From Prostheceraeus crozeri (lineage: Eukaryota; Platyhelminthes; Polycladida; Euryleptidae), in NCBI GenBank assembly GCA_907163375.1, contig CAJQUW010007039.1:372001-436000 (forward strand): a stretch of 64,000 nucleotides of DNA. The letters are read 5' to 3'. The notes beneath the pieces were generated by a model that was not told the DNA's origin, did not search any database, and worked only from the letters and a program-made list of their open reading frames with translations. Every line of letters begins with the position of its first letter. Position 1 is the first letter of the stretch. Below are positions 34,374-46,783 of this stretch, piece after piece. Both the position numbers and the translations under genes were made by a program.

Positions 34374-35480
34374 TCAGTTTAAATGGTTCGTGATTTTCAA
34401 AAACACTTGCGATCTGGTGCTAGCATCCCAGGTATTGCCGGAGGAGATGAAAGGATGCGGAGCTGCAAGGACCAGGCAGCTAGAAGGATGTTTATTGCGT
34501 ACTAATGCTGAAAATTCTTGATGAACAGCACGCTCCGCAGGCGTGAAGATATCCGTGACACCTGATAAAATTACAAACAGAGTCGCGTTGTGAAACAACT
34601 GGTGCAGACGAGCTAGTAAACTTTTGAGGGTGCTGAAATTTGTTATCAGTCTATTTCTGCGGTCAAGAAGGCTCAGACAGATGAAGACTTTCGAATACCG
34701 GGGAACACTTGTCAAGTTACAGGCGTAGGCTTGAAGGGCGGAAAGTCTTCCATTCGGCAAGGAAACGACTTGACAACGAGTATCATTGAAAGATTCTAAA
34801 TTGGAATCACCAAAAATGAGAGCGGACGGTTGGTGTAAAGCAGAATTTGCAGTTGGAGGAGAATACAGATTTGTATCAAGGACAGGCGAGTCAACTGACG
34901 AAGTCGATGTAGTGGAAAGAGTAGGTGTATTGGAGTTTGAATTCGGAGAAGTACCGTCAAGATTATCGTTTGAGTCGGGAGGTGGATCACGTACGGAAGA
35001 ACTCGTTGACGACGAGGCTGCAGGATTGGCAGGTGCGGTCGGCCTGGCGGTGGTAGAGCTTGCACCAAGACCATGCGTAACCATCGTAGATGAAAGAGCA
35101 AGTGTAGACGAGATCTCATTAACAGAAAACTGAGAAGCACTAATCGCTGGAGGAGATGTGGAGGTTGGAGGGAGGTACCGATGATAATGCTGACGAAGAT
35201 GAGTCGATGGCTGGAAGTGGGTCTGGTGTTGAGTCGGTGGCAGATAACTGGTTTGAGCGAATCAATGACAATGCGTCATCTAAAACGGTGTTGCGGAGTT
35301 TTCTTCCTAGTTGTTTGCGGGCCCAATGGCATGAGAGTGATAACGAAGAAGATAGCACATCTGCCGGGATCGGTGTTGAGCGGATGGTGATCAGAGTACG
35401 GTCCAAAGTCGAAGAGTAATGCTCCTTCAGAGAGCTCAAACTAGCGAGCAGCCACTCATCAGCTAAACGGGCCGAAAGCC
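34374..35480 (-). mobile_element. PLE upstream frame: SGNH/GDSL-hydrolase-like
   Basis: A Ser/Thr/Pro-rich N-terminal half (about 35480-34850, over more than one frame) is followed by a domain with SALIFGDSNLESFND (block I, nucleophile serine in GDS), KVFICLSLLDRRNRL, LFVILSGVTDIF (block III position) and CLVLAAPHPF. This resembles the SGNH hydrolase domain found as ORF1 in CR1, Ngaro and some giant PLE-containing elements. It ends 24 bp before the polymerase frame begins, in a different frame. I infer that both belong to one element; an independent retroelement fragment is the alternative. Confidence 0.6.
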
Positions 35481-35633
35481 GCTTGTTTCAATGGCAAAAT
35501 TTGTGCATACAGGAGGTTCACACGAAGTTCAATGGACGTTGCACCTTGTTGAGATCTTGCTAGAGTCAGAAGGGAACCCGTGCAAAGGATGGCGAGGCGC
35601 ATTCAAGAAGCAGGGAGCAAACGCTTGGCTTCA

Positions 35634-36040
35634 AAATCCACGGAAATCCCAAATACCCACTTTATATACTACCTACATTCATCGATGTTTTATAATTTAA
35701 TTTTGGCTAAGCAATTTTCTACAGTGCAAGTTCATTAATAGAAAAATTCAAAATTCAAATGCGATCTTCAATTTCTTAACTTTAAAAGCACATTCACTGA
35801 CAGTCAACAATAATGCGGAAGTTTCTACACATACGTATCAGTGAAAACATTTCAGATACATGTAGAAGAGAAGCAGTTTGTACTGTTCATTAACATGTAA
35901 ATGCAGTTTCCAATTCTGGGCTCGGATTTTTATTTTTTCACAATTTGACATTTTCGGAATTTTGCATATTTTGGAATGGAAGCTTTTGTAAGTTGCCTAA
36001 AACAACTTACGGTCACAAAAATCCAAATAATTAAAAAATT
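35634..36040 (+). repeat. Dispersed repeat, copy 1 (inverted copy at 54.5 kb)
   Basis: The run from CCACGGAAATCCCAAATACC to the TGACGGTC-like tail is matched, in inverse orientation, by 54550-54960, at roughly 80% identity by eye. Shared landmarks are CAAATACCCACTTT, CATCGATRTTTTAT and GTTTCTATACATGC-type stretches. It is non-coding and of unknown family. Confidence 0.7.
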
Positions 36041-36337
36041 GTGAAACACTCGCTTGTAAAAGGAGTATCAAAAGTCGCTCGAATCAGTGACGCGTACATT
36101 GACATGGACAACCTCTTTAACGAAGATAGTTGAATAGAAAAACTTTTTTTCTGAATTGAAAAAGTGAGATTTACCATATTCAGACTCACATGACGCAAGC
36201 TATACACAATATGAATTTCGAGTGTGTACATGCAAAATGTGAAAACTTTTTTATTGTTACCTAATAATTTTTGGGTACCCCGACCCCTGTATCTTTTGAT
36301 TCCTTATTTGCAAGAAATACGAGAATGACCATTCCCA

Positions 36338-37000
36338 TCACCAAAACCGTGGAAATTCGCGAAACACTACTTTGAGAGCATTGTCTGCTGACCATTGAAT
36401 CAAATTCTCATGCTCTAGGATGACATGAGCATTATCAGACTTTGATAGCGGGATGCATAAGGTTGTGTCATCGATAAACTGAAAGATACCAGTTTCGAGA
36501 AGAGGTCTTAAGCGTCCGACAACTAAGCAGATGAGCGATTGACGTAAAACTGATCTCTTTGGGACTCCTGATAACACGCTCTGCGGGGTGCTTAAAACAC
36601 TTCCAATACGCGTTACTTGACATCTATCTGCCAGGAAGCTTACCATCCACTCAGTAAAAGTTTCTGGAAATCCACTAGTAGGCAGGGCAGTCAGAATCAA
36701 GGAGTGAGACAGGGTGTCAAAAGCCTTGCTGTAATCGTAAGCAATAATTTTGATCCCAGATACATCAGGACACCCGAATGAAGCAAGAACATGGTGTATC
36801 AGAGCTATGAAGTCGAACTTGAGGGTCTGGAGCCGAACTGACTAGGACCAAGACTCTTGATGAAGAAATCATGAACTGAATGATGTACAATTCGCTCAAA
36901 GATTTTTGATGGCAATGGGAGGAGGGAGATCGGCATCCCATCACATAAGTGAATCCCTCAGGATCATCAATTAGACACCAAAATTGAAAATGGATCACAC
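36338..37000 (-). mobile_element. LINE reverse transcriptase fragment
   Basis: On the minus strand the piece reads MPISLLPLPSKIFERIV, QFGSRPSSSTS, then after one frameshift near 36815 FIALIHHVLASFGCPDVSG and IAYDYSKAFDTLSHSLIL (motif A with its aspartate). 36700-36338 follows with ETFTEWMVSFLADRCQV, LSGVPKRSVL (motif B) and FQFIDDTTLCIPL (motif C, FIDD). This is the fingers-palm of a CR1/L2-like non-LTR polymerase. Endonuclease and thumb are missing. It could be the part lacking from the LINE at 13.8 kb, but nothing proves they were one copy. Confidence 0.85.
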
Positions 37001-37573
37001 AAATCGACGCAGAAGAGAATAGGGATTCCGACGATATTTAAATCCACACAAATGAGATGCTACGATGCTGATCGCTATAATATGATGCACAAACAACGGA
37101 GAGACGCAGAAACCGATCGCACGCTAGATTTAGCCTAACTATTCTTAAAACTCTCAAAAGATGCAACAGCTGGACGAAGATCTTTTGAATGCTCAATGTA
37201 CTGCTTTAAATGATCAGACACCTGCATTGCAGTTGTGGCAACTGATGAGTTTCAACCCAACGTGGTGAGCAGAATTTTCCACAGAATTTTTGTGTGATTT
37301 CTATGACTGTATATCGATTAATGTTATGCTGTCAATACGACCACCACGTTGTAGCCTAAATATACATCTGAGATGAAGAAAATTATGAATTTCAAGGATC
37401 TCTTCATTCAAACCGAATAGTAACCATAATATTTAACAAGCACTGACGCAATCATTTAACTTAATGCATGTGATCCATGTAAATGAACAATGACAAGAAC
37501 AATGGGGAGATATGTTGCTATCACCGTGTACACCGTAGCGAAATGGTGATGATTTTAGATTGGATATCAGTAT
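37001..37573. other. Unassigned DNA
   Basis: Nothing recognisable is seen between the LINE fragment and the next inverted-repeat end. Confidence 0.4.
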
Positions 37574-38136
37574 GGGTCATTCCACATCAAAACGTCAAAT
37601 TTCGGAAAAAGTGAGTTCCACTGCTCTTCTATCTTAGAAATGTCGAAATTAAAGCTGTCTCCTTCATTTTATAAATTATCGCTTTATCTGGCACAATCTG
37701 CCGAATTTTTTATCATCCATGATGCACAGTTGTAATACTGTGAGGGGAGGACAATATGGATTGTAGATACGTACTTCCGAGGAAAAATTTCCTTGGTGAT
37801 TGTTTCTTCGAAGTTGGCGCTCAATGTCTTGAGCACTTCCGCCGAGTTGATTTCTGATCTGAACACGTATATTTCTAATAGGCCTAAGTTTCCAACACAT
37901 GTAGTTATAAGCTATTTTTCGTCCTTTTGAGCCGAACTGTCCTTTTTTTGGGCGAAGCGCATCGTCAACGTACTTATTTCAAGTCATAGGACATCGCCTG
38001 CTAATCAGTTACAGCGATTAAAAAATTGATGGCTTCTTTCGTGCATTTATGCAACCATGCAGTATGCGCAGAATATAGGCCCTACGCCTACATGTACATA
38101 ACTATTCATAAATTTTCAAGTATGCTGCTTGGTTCA

Positions 38137-38188
38137 CAGGGCTGCGGAAGCGGTTGATTTTTTATTTGATTCCGCTTCCACACCCCTG
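38137..38188. mobile_element. 52-bp mini inverted repeat with hAT-like ends
   Basis: CAGGGCTGCGGAAGCGG faces CCGCTTCCACACCCCTG around an AT-rich loop. The CAGGG...CCCTG ends resemble the hAT MITE family at 12.1 kb (CAGGGATGCGGAGTC), so this may be a minimal relative. The flanks show no 8-bp duplication. Confidence 0.5.
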
Positions 38189-38190
38189 TA

Positions 38191-38418
38191 ATGGTTTATG
38201 AGAGTCACGAGAGCTTCGATGCCGTGTGTCAAGGATTCCCTGAAATTTTCGGATGGTCCGTTGTGAGCGGAAACTGCGAGAGACTAGCACACAACGGCAA
38301 AAAATTCTCATTTATTCATCAAGTTTCAAGCTCAAAGGAATTCGTCGAGAAGACTAATTCAGGGAGATCCAAGAAGTCACTGATGCTAGTGCATACTCTC
38401 AGCAAAGGCATCAAATAA
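38191..38418 (+). other. 75-aa open frame of unknown nature
   Basis: An open frame (SHESFDAVCQGFPEIFGWSV, then RLAHNGKKFSFIH) begins three bases after the mini inverted repeat. Its composition is protein-like, but I recognise no domain, and no splice or promoter signals stand out. Confidence 0.2.
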
Positions 38419-39814
38419 TCGGGATACAATTTTATCAAGCTGTAATTGTGGGAAGACTTATAAAAACACTTGTAACAGAAACCATACGTACTACGTGATT
38501 ACTTACCGGTATATAAGTAGAAATTGTGTGAATGCTTAACTAATATCACATGAGCTTCTAATTATGATCGTTTTAATCAATGAATAATTGCCACGACTCT
38601 AATAGTATACCCGAACTTCTTGCCAAAGTATTTTCTCGCGAGATACATTTATGATCTGCTTACCCACTTCACGTGTTGATGAAAGCAGGAAGTCATTCCC
38701 TATTTAATTCCTAGGTCTGTATCTATGATTCATTCACCATGTCTGAAAACCATTAAGCAATTCGGTCGGGGGAGGTTACCTTTTGCCTCTACATAAATTT
38801 AGATAACTTGACTGCCTTTCAAATAATAAAGGGAAAACGTGAAACGTATTTCAACATATTAACTATTTAGAGATACAATCAAAAAACTTTAATAAATACC
38901 GCGGATGGGTTAAGACCTCAGAGGCCCTAATTAACGAGTATTAATATAAGATGCCTGATAACACAACTTGAGAGGATGACCAAGGCTGGGATAGACAAGA
39001 TAAGTGGAACATATAATCCATCCGAACTAACGAGTTTCGACAGAAAAGAATAGCATCTGTTAATTACAAAGTACATACTACTCATAAATTTGATAGTAGC
39101 TGCATAAAAAAAACAAACTACCGGGAATTTTACTACGTTTTCATCTTCAAAAAAATCGTTCTTCTGGGCGGAAAAAGTTACTTCAGATTACAGTTTCAGA
39201 TAATGTGAAGTGAAAAACACTCGACATATCAGAATTGACGTAACTGATGCAAGAAATTGTCAGAACTGAGTCAAAAATTGAATATTGTTCATGTAATTTG
39301 ACATTCAAAAGCCACTTTCCCGATCCCTGGTGATTTTCGAAGCATTTTTACAATCATTTTGATGTATTAGTGGTCGCTTGTGGAAGAAGGGACCGCACAA
39401 TTATTTTAGCATTTTTTAAAAAAATGTTAGGAAATTTGATTTATTCTAAACTTTTCTGAAATTTTTACTTTTTTTGAGGGCCCATAGAAATTTTCTTGCA
39501 GCGAAAAAGCTATGAATTCTCCTTGGACCATCTATGGTTGGGCATCAATTAAGCAGTCCAAGAAGAATTTTCCTCAACTTCGATGCGAGATCGGTGATGT
39601 AGGCCGTCAAAGATGCATATGATTTTTCGTAAATTCTCTAAAAATAGAAAAATTCGAATAAGTCAAGGCCACGCAAGTGACCTTACCGATGGAATTTTTC
39701 CAAAATATTTTGTCATCTAGATAGATCCAAATGATGAAAATATGAGAATTTCAAGAAAATCTGAGAACCTTCGCCACAATCCATTCCATTTGACGTCTTG
39801 ATGTGGAATGACCC

Positions 39815-42453
39815 TTCACCGGTTCATTTCATTTATTGAAAAGCATGGATGACGATTCATACGGTCTGATTAGTCATGCACGCAATGGCAAATAAAAGTT
39901 ATATCATTAGAAAATGCAATTACTTGCAGAAAATCGACTGAGATACATAAAAGGCTATGTTGAGGTTGCGGGTAATTTCAAATTATAAACGCTAACTTGA
40001 ATATTTCATCATAAACATTAAAACATTAAATCAAAATTTACCTGAATAGTCTAAAAAAGGACGACGTTTTCAAAGAAAGGACAAAAAAGGACCGCAGCAA
40101 CCCTGAAAAGTCACATTTTGTCACATGCAAAATTGACGCAAAACTTCGACAGACCAATAAAATGATGGGTATTCACGTACTAGAATTTTTCCACGGAGTA
40201 GTAAATGGCAAGTATGAGTGCAAAAGCATATCTAGTTTATTAAGTTCAAGTAGTTCACCTAGCTTAAGGCTGCGTGGATAAGATTTCAGGATGACGATGA
40301 ATGTTTCAAATCAAAAACTTGCGCATGTAATCTTTTGAATTCCATCGAATCGTTATTCAATATGTAGTCATGGAGTTATTAACAAATCGCGAAACTAATG
40401 TAACCACGTATGCAACATTGACAAATTGGCTTTAAAAAAAGTTCATTGTAAAACAAAATGTATCAATATGGCCATCACTGGAACAGCTGGTAAGGGTAAG
40501 TGAAATGTGATCATGCTTCAAAGTTCACTTCTAAATTATTATTTAAGATCGGATTACCAATGGCATTTATCTTTCACTCGGCATCAATAAAGTACGGCAA
40601 ACTCCGAAAAACAGGAGAAATCCCTAAAACTTAGGAGTAAGTAAAGGAAAGTGTCGACCATTAGATGATCGACGCATGTCTCTCATTCTGCCCACATAAG
40701 CCCAAATTTAGAATTTTATCAAAATTACTGAAGGTATTTGAAGGCACCAATATATTCGCCCACTTCAAGGGCTTCGTCTGGTATAGGTAACACATAACAC
40801 GAATTACACATGCATTTAAGTTTGCAAGCGCAGGAGAAATCCCTAAAAATAGCAATAATTGGAAAAATTGGAGGTCTGCGCGACCTGAGCAGGACTTACT
40901 CCTGGAAAACTGATATTCAATTTGCTATGAAAACGAGTCGCGGTAATACCAAGGAACGATAGACAAAGGTGGGACACCCGATTGCACTAAGAAAGCAACA
41001 ACATACATGTACGAAGCTAACTACACAAACAAATAACGGAGACTTCTTTTTTTGTTGTGATGTGGGCGACGCAATTACAGGGATGGTCCGCACTGATCAC
41101 CAATGTATCAATCAGAGAATTGCAAATTTTTCCCTTGTTCTCACGTCAACAACAACGAAAAATGATTAAAACTGTGGTCGAACAAAACATTAATTTTCTA
41201 GAATTTCAGCAATCCCAAAAATGCCATGTCATGGTTATCATGTCAACATTGGTCATTTCGCAATGCATCTCTGTTCATATGACCAACTGGGGTAGTTTCT
41301 CACCAATTGAAGCTTCGCATTGACTTCGTTTTCCATTTGCATCTTACATTTTGCTTATAACTAGTAGCTATTATCTGCCTCCATCTACAGTGCACTTCGC
41401 ATAAGCGGGACAGTTTGGGGGCAATATTTCTCCCGCTTATCCAAAGTTCCTGCTCAAGCAGAATACCAGGCTTTGATCTTATTTCAGTCTAAATAATTGC
41501 AATCCACGCTGAATTCTGTTCTTCTATTGATAGTAACGCATGCATATAGATCTACCGGCTTCCATCCGGACTTAAGTTTCAAGATAGAGAGGCATGTGTT
41601 GACATATTGTATTTTTTCTTAATATTAAAAACAACCCATTTCATACTTGAAACTTATTTGTCAACAGTGAAAGAGAGAGCGTGTTGGCTCTTTGACACAC
41701 TGAACTGTCAACTGGTGCATGAATAAATGCTTTGGAATCAAGTCTATAAAAATATGACATCAATTGCTTGCAAAAATAGATGCTTTAGACTGCTCCATCG
41801 TAGCAAATAGAAAAACAAATTTTCAAAAAGAAATGTCTCTTCTCCTCCAAAGCGACCCTGTCTTTTAATAGAAATCATATTTTTACAACACTGACTGCCA
41901 CAGTGCATAAGTGGTAAGACCACTAATACCGCTTCAGTTGAAACAAAAGCGAAGATCACTTAATGCAGAAATTCAAATCTTATTATCCACAAAAATAGCG
42001 AAATTACTAAAAAAATGGAAGGAAATTCTTCCGGTGAAGCGGAGCGACTTTCGAAAATTCCCCCTAGTAACCGGAGCGTCTTACGTGCTGAAAATGTTCC
42101 ATACTTTAGTGAACCCTTTGATTGTTCGAAATGAACCGTTATTTCAGCAGCCTGGATTTTCAAAAATGCCCATGAATAGTCGAAATATTTGGGCTAATGC
42201 AAACATTTAATAGGCCCAACTTGGATTTCACCGTATATAATAAATAGCCTAGAGTGGAAATTCCAAAGCTACCTTCTTTATTAGTGATCCTTTACAAATA
42301 CATTTAATATCAAGGTTTATTTTGTCAGTTTTAAATAAATAATGAATGAAGTGAGTTTGGTAAAATATGTTTCCCACCATATACATGTTTGATTCCTAAT
42401 CGATTCGAGATCGGGAGACCATAGCGATCGATGCTATGGCTATGGATGTAGAT
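39815..42453. other. Mostly unassigned DNA with repeat remnants
   Basis: Dispersed repeat copy B lies at 40575-40765. A pogo/Tigger-like terminus, TA followed by CAGTGCACTTCGC, is at 41386-41400 without a partner. Open frames at 40969-41323 and 41911-42210 show no motif. Confidence 0.4.
40575..40765 (+). repeat. Dispersed repeat copy B
   Basis: It shares GTCGACCATTAGATGATCGA and surrounding sequence with the inverse of 52585-52745, and the downstream CACCAATATATTCGCCC with 31015-31140. Three diverged copies therefore lie in this window. Confidence 0.6.
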
Positions 42454-42767
42454 TAGAAAGTGGCTATTTTCAGTTGCAAGTCAATTTTACCCGCAAGGTC
42501 ATAAAATTATATTCCGAATACCTCCGAACCAAATGGAAGAAGTAGTCGTTTGTAGGGGAATCATAACAGGAGTAAAATGTAGGTCAGTCATAATTGCGTA
42601 GAACAAGGAACTTTGCTTTAAGCCGTATAGTCTACTATTTGTTCGGCATAGATGTTCGGATTTTTACCTTTGGTTGTTCGGAGATGCTCTGTCATGTTAG
42701 GAATATAATTTTATGACTTTCTTGCGGATTAAAGGTGACTTACAGATAAAATTTACCACTTTCTAAA
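42454..42767. repeat. Inverted repeat of about 310 bp, MITE-like
   Basis: TTAGAAAGTGG at 42454 and its inverse at about 42757-42767 bound arms of about 85-100 bp, with GTCATAAAATTATATTCC near the inner part of each. The loop is about 130 bp. It has no coding content, and the target duplication is not clear. Confidence 0.65.
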
Positions 42768-45700
42768 CAAATCTGAAATTTTCGGCGCAATATTTTACAA
42801 ACTTCGAGTAGATTTTAATTTGTTCAGAATTGATCTGCTGCAAGGATTTTATCTACATCCCGCAGGATTGGGTCGTTCGAATTTACTTTAACCCGAAAGG
42901 GGGTAGGATATTGGATTTATAATCTAACTAAAATGAATCCGATTGAAATCTGAATAAAATGAAAGGCATTACGATTTATTATCAAAAGTTCAAAATGTTG
43001 TAATCGATCGTTTTAAACAATCAGCCATAAGCTCATGCAACAGACCTTGAAAATTTCGCAATGATCTTGAGTCGAGAGTGCATGGAAAGTGCCACTATTA
43101 TGCTGAAAATCGTCCTCTATTTGACAATTATGTTGTTGCATTATGCTAGCTCCATCGAATCATGAGATCATCACAAACGGATCACAAAAATTCAACGGTG
43201 GAGCAGCTGGAGAATGGGCAGCAGCATAGACATCGAACATTAATCATTAAGGTCTAGTTATTGTTGTTCGATGTGTATGGGCAGCAGCTTGTAGTTGCAA
43301 ATGGACATTGAAAAGACTCAGTAGAAATGGTTGATTAATTGAGGTCGCTGCCGAAAGGAATCCAAATTATACTTGCAAGTCAAAACATCATTTATCCCGT
43401 CCACACTGAATTTTGCAATATATATATATGATCTGAAGATAAATTGATGTTGTATTTGCTGGTGGTTATTACATCCTGAATTAATATAACACTATTACCG
43501 CTGCAATAAGCATCGGCATCAAGCTTAGAACTAGAGTGCAATATTAAAGTTAATATGTTGTCTCAATAAGACGATTTAATTACAGATTAATTTCAAAGGA
43601 ACAAAATTGTGTGCATTTCTAATTCCATGTTTGGATTGGTCTGGTGGAGATCGTATTATATTATTTGTTTTAATATATTCAATTCAATCAATTGCCACCA
43701 GTATCGTTTACTCGCGGAGTTCAGAGATTGGTCAGGTGACCTGTCCCCAATCAGTGCTATTCGTAGATTAAGCAGATTATTTTCGCGTAAGTATGCAGAT
43801 GATAGAATATTGAGTCTTGTAGATTAAAAGTGAGTTGATTGTGGAGTCCCCAATTCTCGAAATCCCGGGATAAATTTAGTGGTAATGCTGGTAGTAATTG
43901 ATACACTTCAATTAACTTCAATGACTACTAGGCCAATGGAAACTGATTCGAATGGTTTTCTTTCATTGAATTACTTTTTTGATGTTGTGCATGACAGCTT
44001 CGCCGAGTTGACTTGTATGTCTGCTGATAAGTTGACGTGTACTGATTATAATGTTCATAGGTAGGAAAGTTTCAGAAAACAGCAGGAATTAAGGAATTCT
44101 CTTCGAACTCCTATTCTTTTCAGCAATGTACTATGTTGTAGCCTGTCATTATTTTCTATTGTCATTTGTTAGAAAACACTGCGCGCTGCATCAAGCCTTA
44201 GTACACCGAATAACTTGGGAGTTTGTCTCTGCTTTCATATTTACCTGAGGGATGACAGCTGAAAAGATATCACCTTCCTTTTAACTGTTCACATGGTACC
44301 CAGAGTTCCGTTATTTTCCGCTTTTGCGAAAATAGTGCTTTTGTAACAGACCGAGGTATGAGAGACCCTTAACCCAATTGATTACTATAGTAAGAAACCT
44401 ACAAGTCTCCGTATCACGATCCGGTTACTCCAAGTTCACCACGTCGAATCCTTTATGATGTGGACGAGCACCGGAGCAGCCACGCGAACGTCACTCGAAG
44501 ATGCTTCTGGTTAGTTATTAACCCTGTCCTACCAGTTACCAGGTATTATAGGTAATACCCTAACTCGAATGAATCTGTGGGTATTACCCAGGTACGTTAT
44601 AACGGTTGTGGGTAGCAGTTAATAAGCTGAAATAGAAGTATCATAAAATCCCAACCTCCTAATTCAGCTGAAATTATGTCTTGCTAACTTCTTAACATAT
44701 ATTGTAACCCGCAGATGCGACGGCAAAGTTATAATGCTGCTTACGATTAATTAATTAGCCGCAAAGGAAATATCATAAACCTGTCATAAACCTACGCCAC
44801 TTGCCTAAAACTTCTTAGTTCAGTTGAGAGCAGTGACTTACCATCACTCGTATAATTTTAAGAGAGCAACGTTTTGGTTGACCGCGCACGCTAGCCGCCG
44901 TGAGCTTTACTCATTGCATTTATAATAAAATGGTACATTCTAACCCCAGGAATACTTAACTCATGTTTATCTTATGTTTGCCTATATTTTTACCCAGAAA
45001 CCACCCAAAACCCTATATATCGGAAGCCACCAACACCTTACAGTTATGTACAATATATACATGTCCGTGAAATCCTCCATTATCACTTGATATAACTTTG
45101 CAAGCCTTCACCAGAAAATTGCGCCAATGCTCCCATATTTGTGAGCAATACCTATATACAATTTAGTTCTTCACATCAATAGTAAATACCAACACCTATA
45201 ATTAAAATATTTACGTTATCTACTAGTTATAAATTTACTACATATAAACAAATAAGTAACCCTGTTAAACTTTATTTCTCGTTTTTTTACCACTTCCGTT
45301 ATTTCCTTTTTTCTTCACATTGTCATATGTATATTGCAAAATGCTACTGAATCTTGTTACCATATTCCTGGAACTTTCATACTAGCATTCAAATAAGTAG
45401 ATTAAAGTGCAATGCGATTAAGTACGATGATGATCTTGATCTTTCGCTTCAAGTGTGAATATAATATGATTTTGAGGAGGTTCTACAAAGGGAATATTGA
45501 CGTATGCGTTTATACGTATGGGATGTTTCTGATGAAATCGAATCTTTTCTATTTTTGCTGCTCCTGCATCATGTCATCACAATCTGGGCTGTTTGTAGAA
45601 ACATGGAGATCAATTCAGCAAAAGAAGGACAAGCTTTGAATGCACAAATTTATTTTGAATTCTTCAAATCCGTTTAAGGGTGCAAAACTCAATGTAATCC

Positions 45701-46783
45701 TACTTTGAATTATTGTGATAATCCTGCTTTTTATCATTTCTGAATACACCGTTAAAATATTGCGCTCGTACTTTCATGGACCAAATATTTGTGGTGCTTC
45801 TATCTTTTATGTTCATATAATCTATCATTTAGTACAAAAGTTCATTTTACAGATGCATCCACATTTTGTGAACAATAGGTCTATGGCAGTATTATTGTAT
45901 CAAGTCCTTCGCTACATCTTAACCCTCATCGCCACACTTGTCTACCTGTGTAGACGCCATGTTTTTTTGAAATACTGTAACTTCTTCAAAAATGGTGATA
46001 TCTTGATGAAATATATTTTCCATGCTTATTTTTTAAGTATTATGCTATCCTTAGAATTTCAGATCTAAAATCAATTTCGGTCATGTCAAACACGCATTAC
46101 AATCATATTCGGCACACCTGTATACCTTAGCAGAAGTCAGTACTTAATGTACAAAAATGGATTTTCGGAAGACAATAATTAAACTCTTGGTTCTGTTTGA
46201 GTGTCAGGCGTGCTTAGTTGTCTGAGAGAACATTTTACGGAAGTTCTTTTATGGGTCACAAAGGTCAAAGTTCGTTTGGTCAAGTGAAGGATTGCCACAA
46301 TAAAAACTATTGCACATGCAGATGCATCATGTTGCATTTGTGTTTTGTAAGTGACAGTCTGAAAGATATTCTACAGGGTATGTGGCGGTGGTCAGTCGAA
46401 GAAGTCAAAGTCCACTCCGCATTGGTTGAATCATTGCATAAGAAGAATTGGTTCATACATGATAGAAATATTTACTTCCAACTTCGGTAGGATATCATCG
46501 ATCATTATTCTACGAAATTCAGCGACGTTCAATAGATTGGCGATCAACCTAAACCTTAGTTTGGTGCCTGTCTGCATAATATTATCATAACATGCTCACA
46601 TGAATGGTGAAATTAATTGTTTCGAAATTTTTTTGAAGCTATGAAGTTCAATTACTGAACATAATCGAACATTTTTCAATAGTAAGTACTCACGATGGCA
46701 CTATTTAGTAGATGCTCATTGCAATTCATTGCAATTTATGAAGAATGTGAACCTAGGTAGCCTCACTTTTTTGCTTTATCCGT
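42768..46783. other. Unassigned AT-rich DNA
   Basis: There are no recognisable genes. A weak palindromic block around GGTAATACCC/GGGTATTACC lies at 44514-44627. A (TA)n run is near 43420. The hydrophobic 117-aa frame at 45715-46068 is in T-rich DNA and looks random. Confidence 0.4.

Larger units (their letters stand above)
31430..35480 (-). mobile_element. Penelope-like element with GIY-YIG endonuclease and upstream SGNH-like frame, fossil
   Basis: Reading on the minus strand, the parts in order are an SGNH-hydrolase-like frame (about 35480-34374), a PLE reverse transcriptase (34350-31980) and a GIY-YIG endonuclease (about 31900-31591). The polymerase is split by an 811-bp foldback insertion. 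PLEs are retroelements related to telomerase, and GIY-YIG at the C terminus marks the endonuclease-bearing branch. The copy is broken in several places. I could not fix the outer boundaries or the terminal repeats; the 3' edge is set by where recognisable sequence fades near 31430. Confidence 0.85.
37574..39814. mobile_element. Possible 2.2-kb DNA transposon with 27-bp inverted ends, non-coding
   Basis: GGGTCATTCCACATCAAAAC GTCAAAT at 37574 is matched by its inverse at 39788-39814, with one mismatch in the first 26 bases. No transposase is seen between the ends, and the flanking bases do not form an obvious target duplication, so it may be a decayed element or two separate ends. A 52-bp mini-element sits inside at 38137. 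Confidence 0.5.

Noticed and set aside
34786-35419. Plus-strand frames opposite the PLE upstream region
   Set aside because: They are antisense readings of the Ser/Thr/Pro-rich minus-strand frame.
44514-44627. MITE with GGTAATACCC arms
   Set aside because: The pairing is short and interrupted, with no matching ends or duplication.
45715-46068. 117-aa hydrophobic frame that might be a membrane protein
   Set aside because: T-rich composition explains the hydrophobicity. There is no domain, splice site or neighbour to support it.
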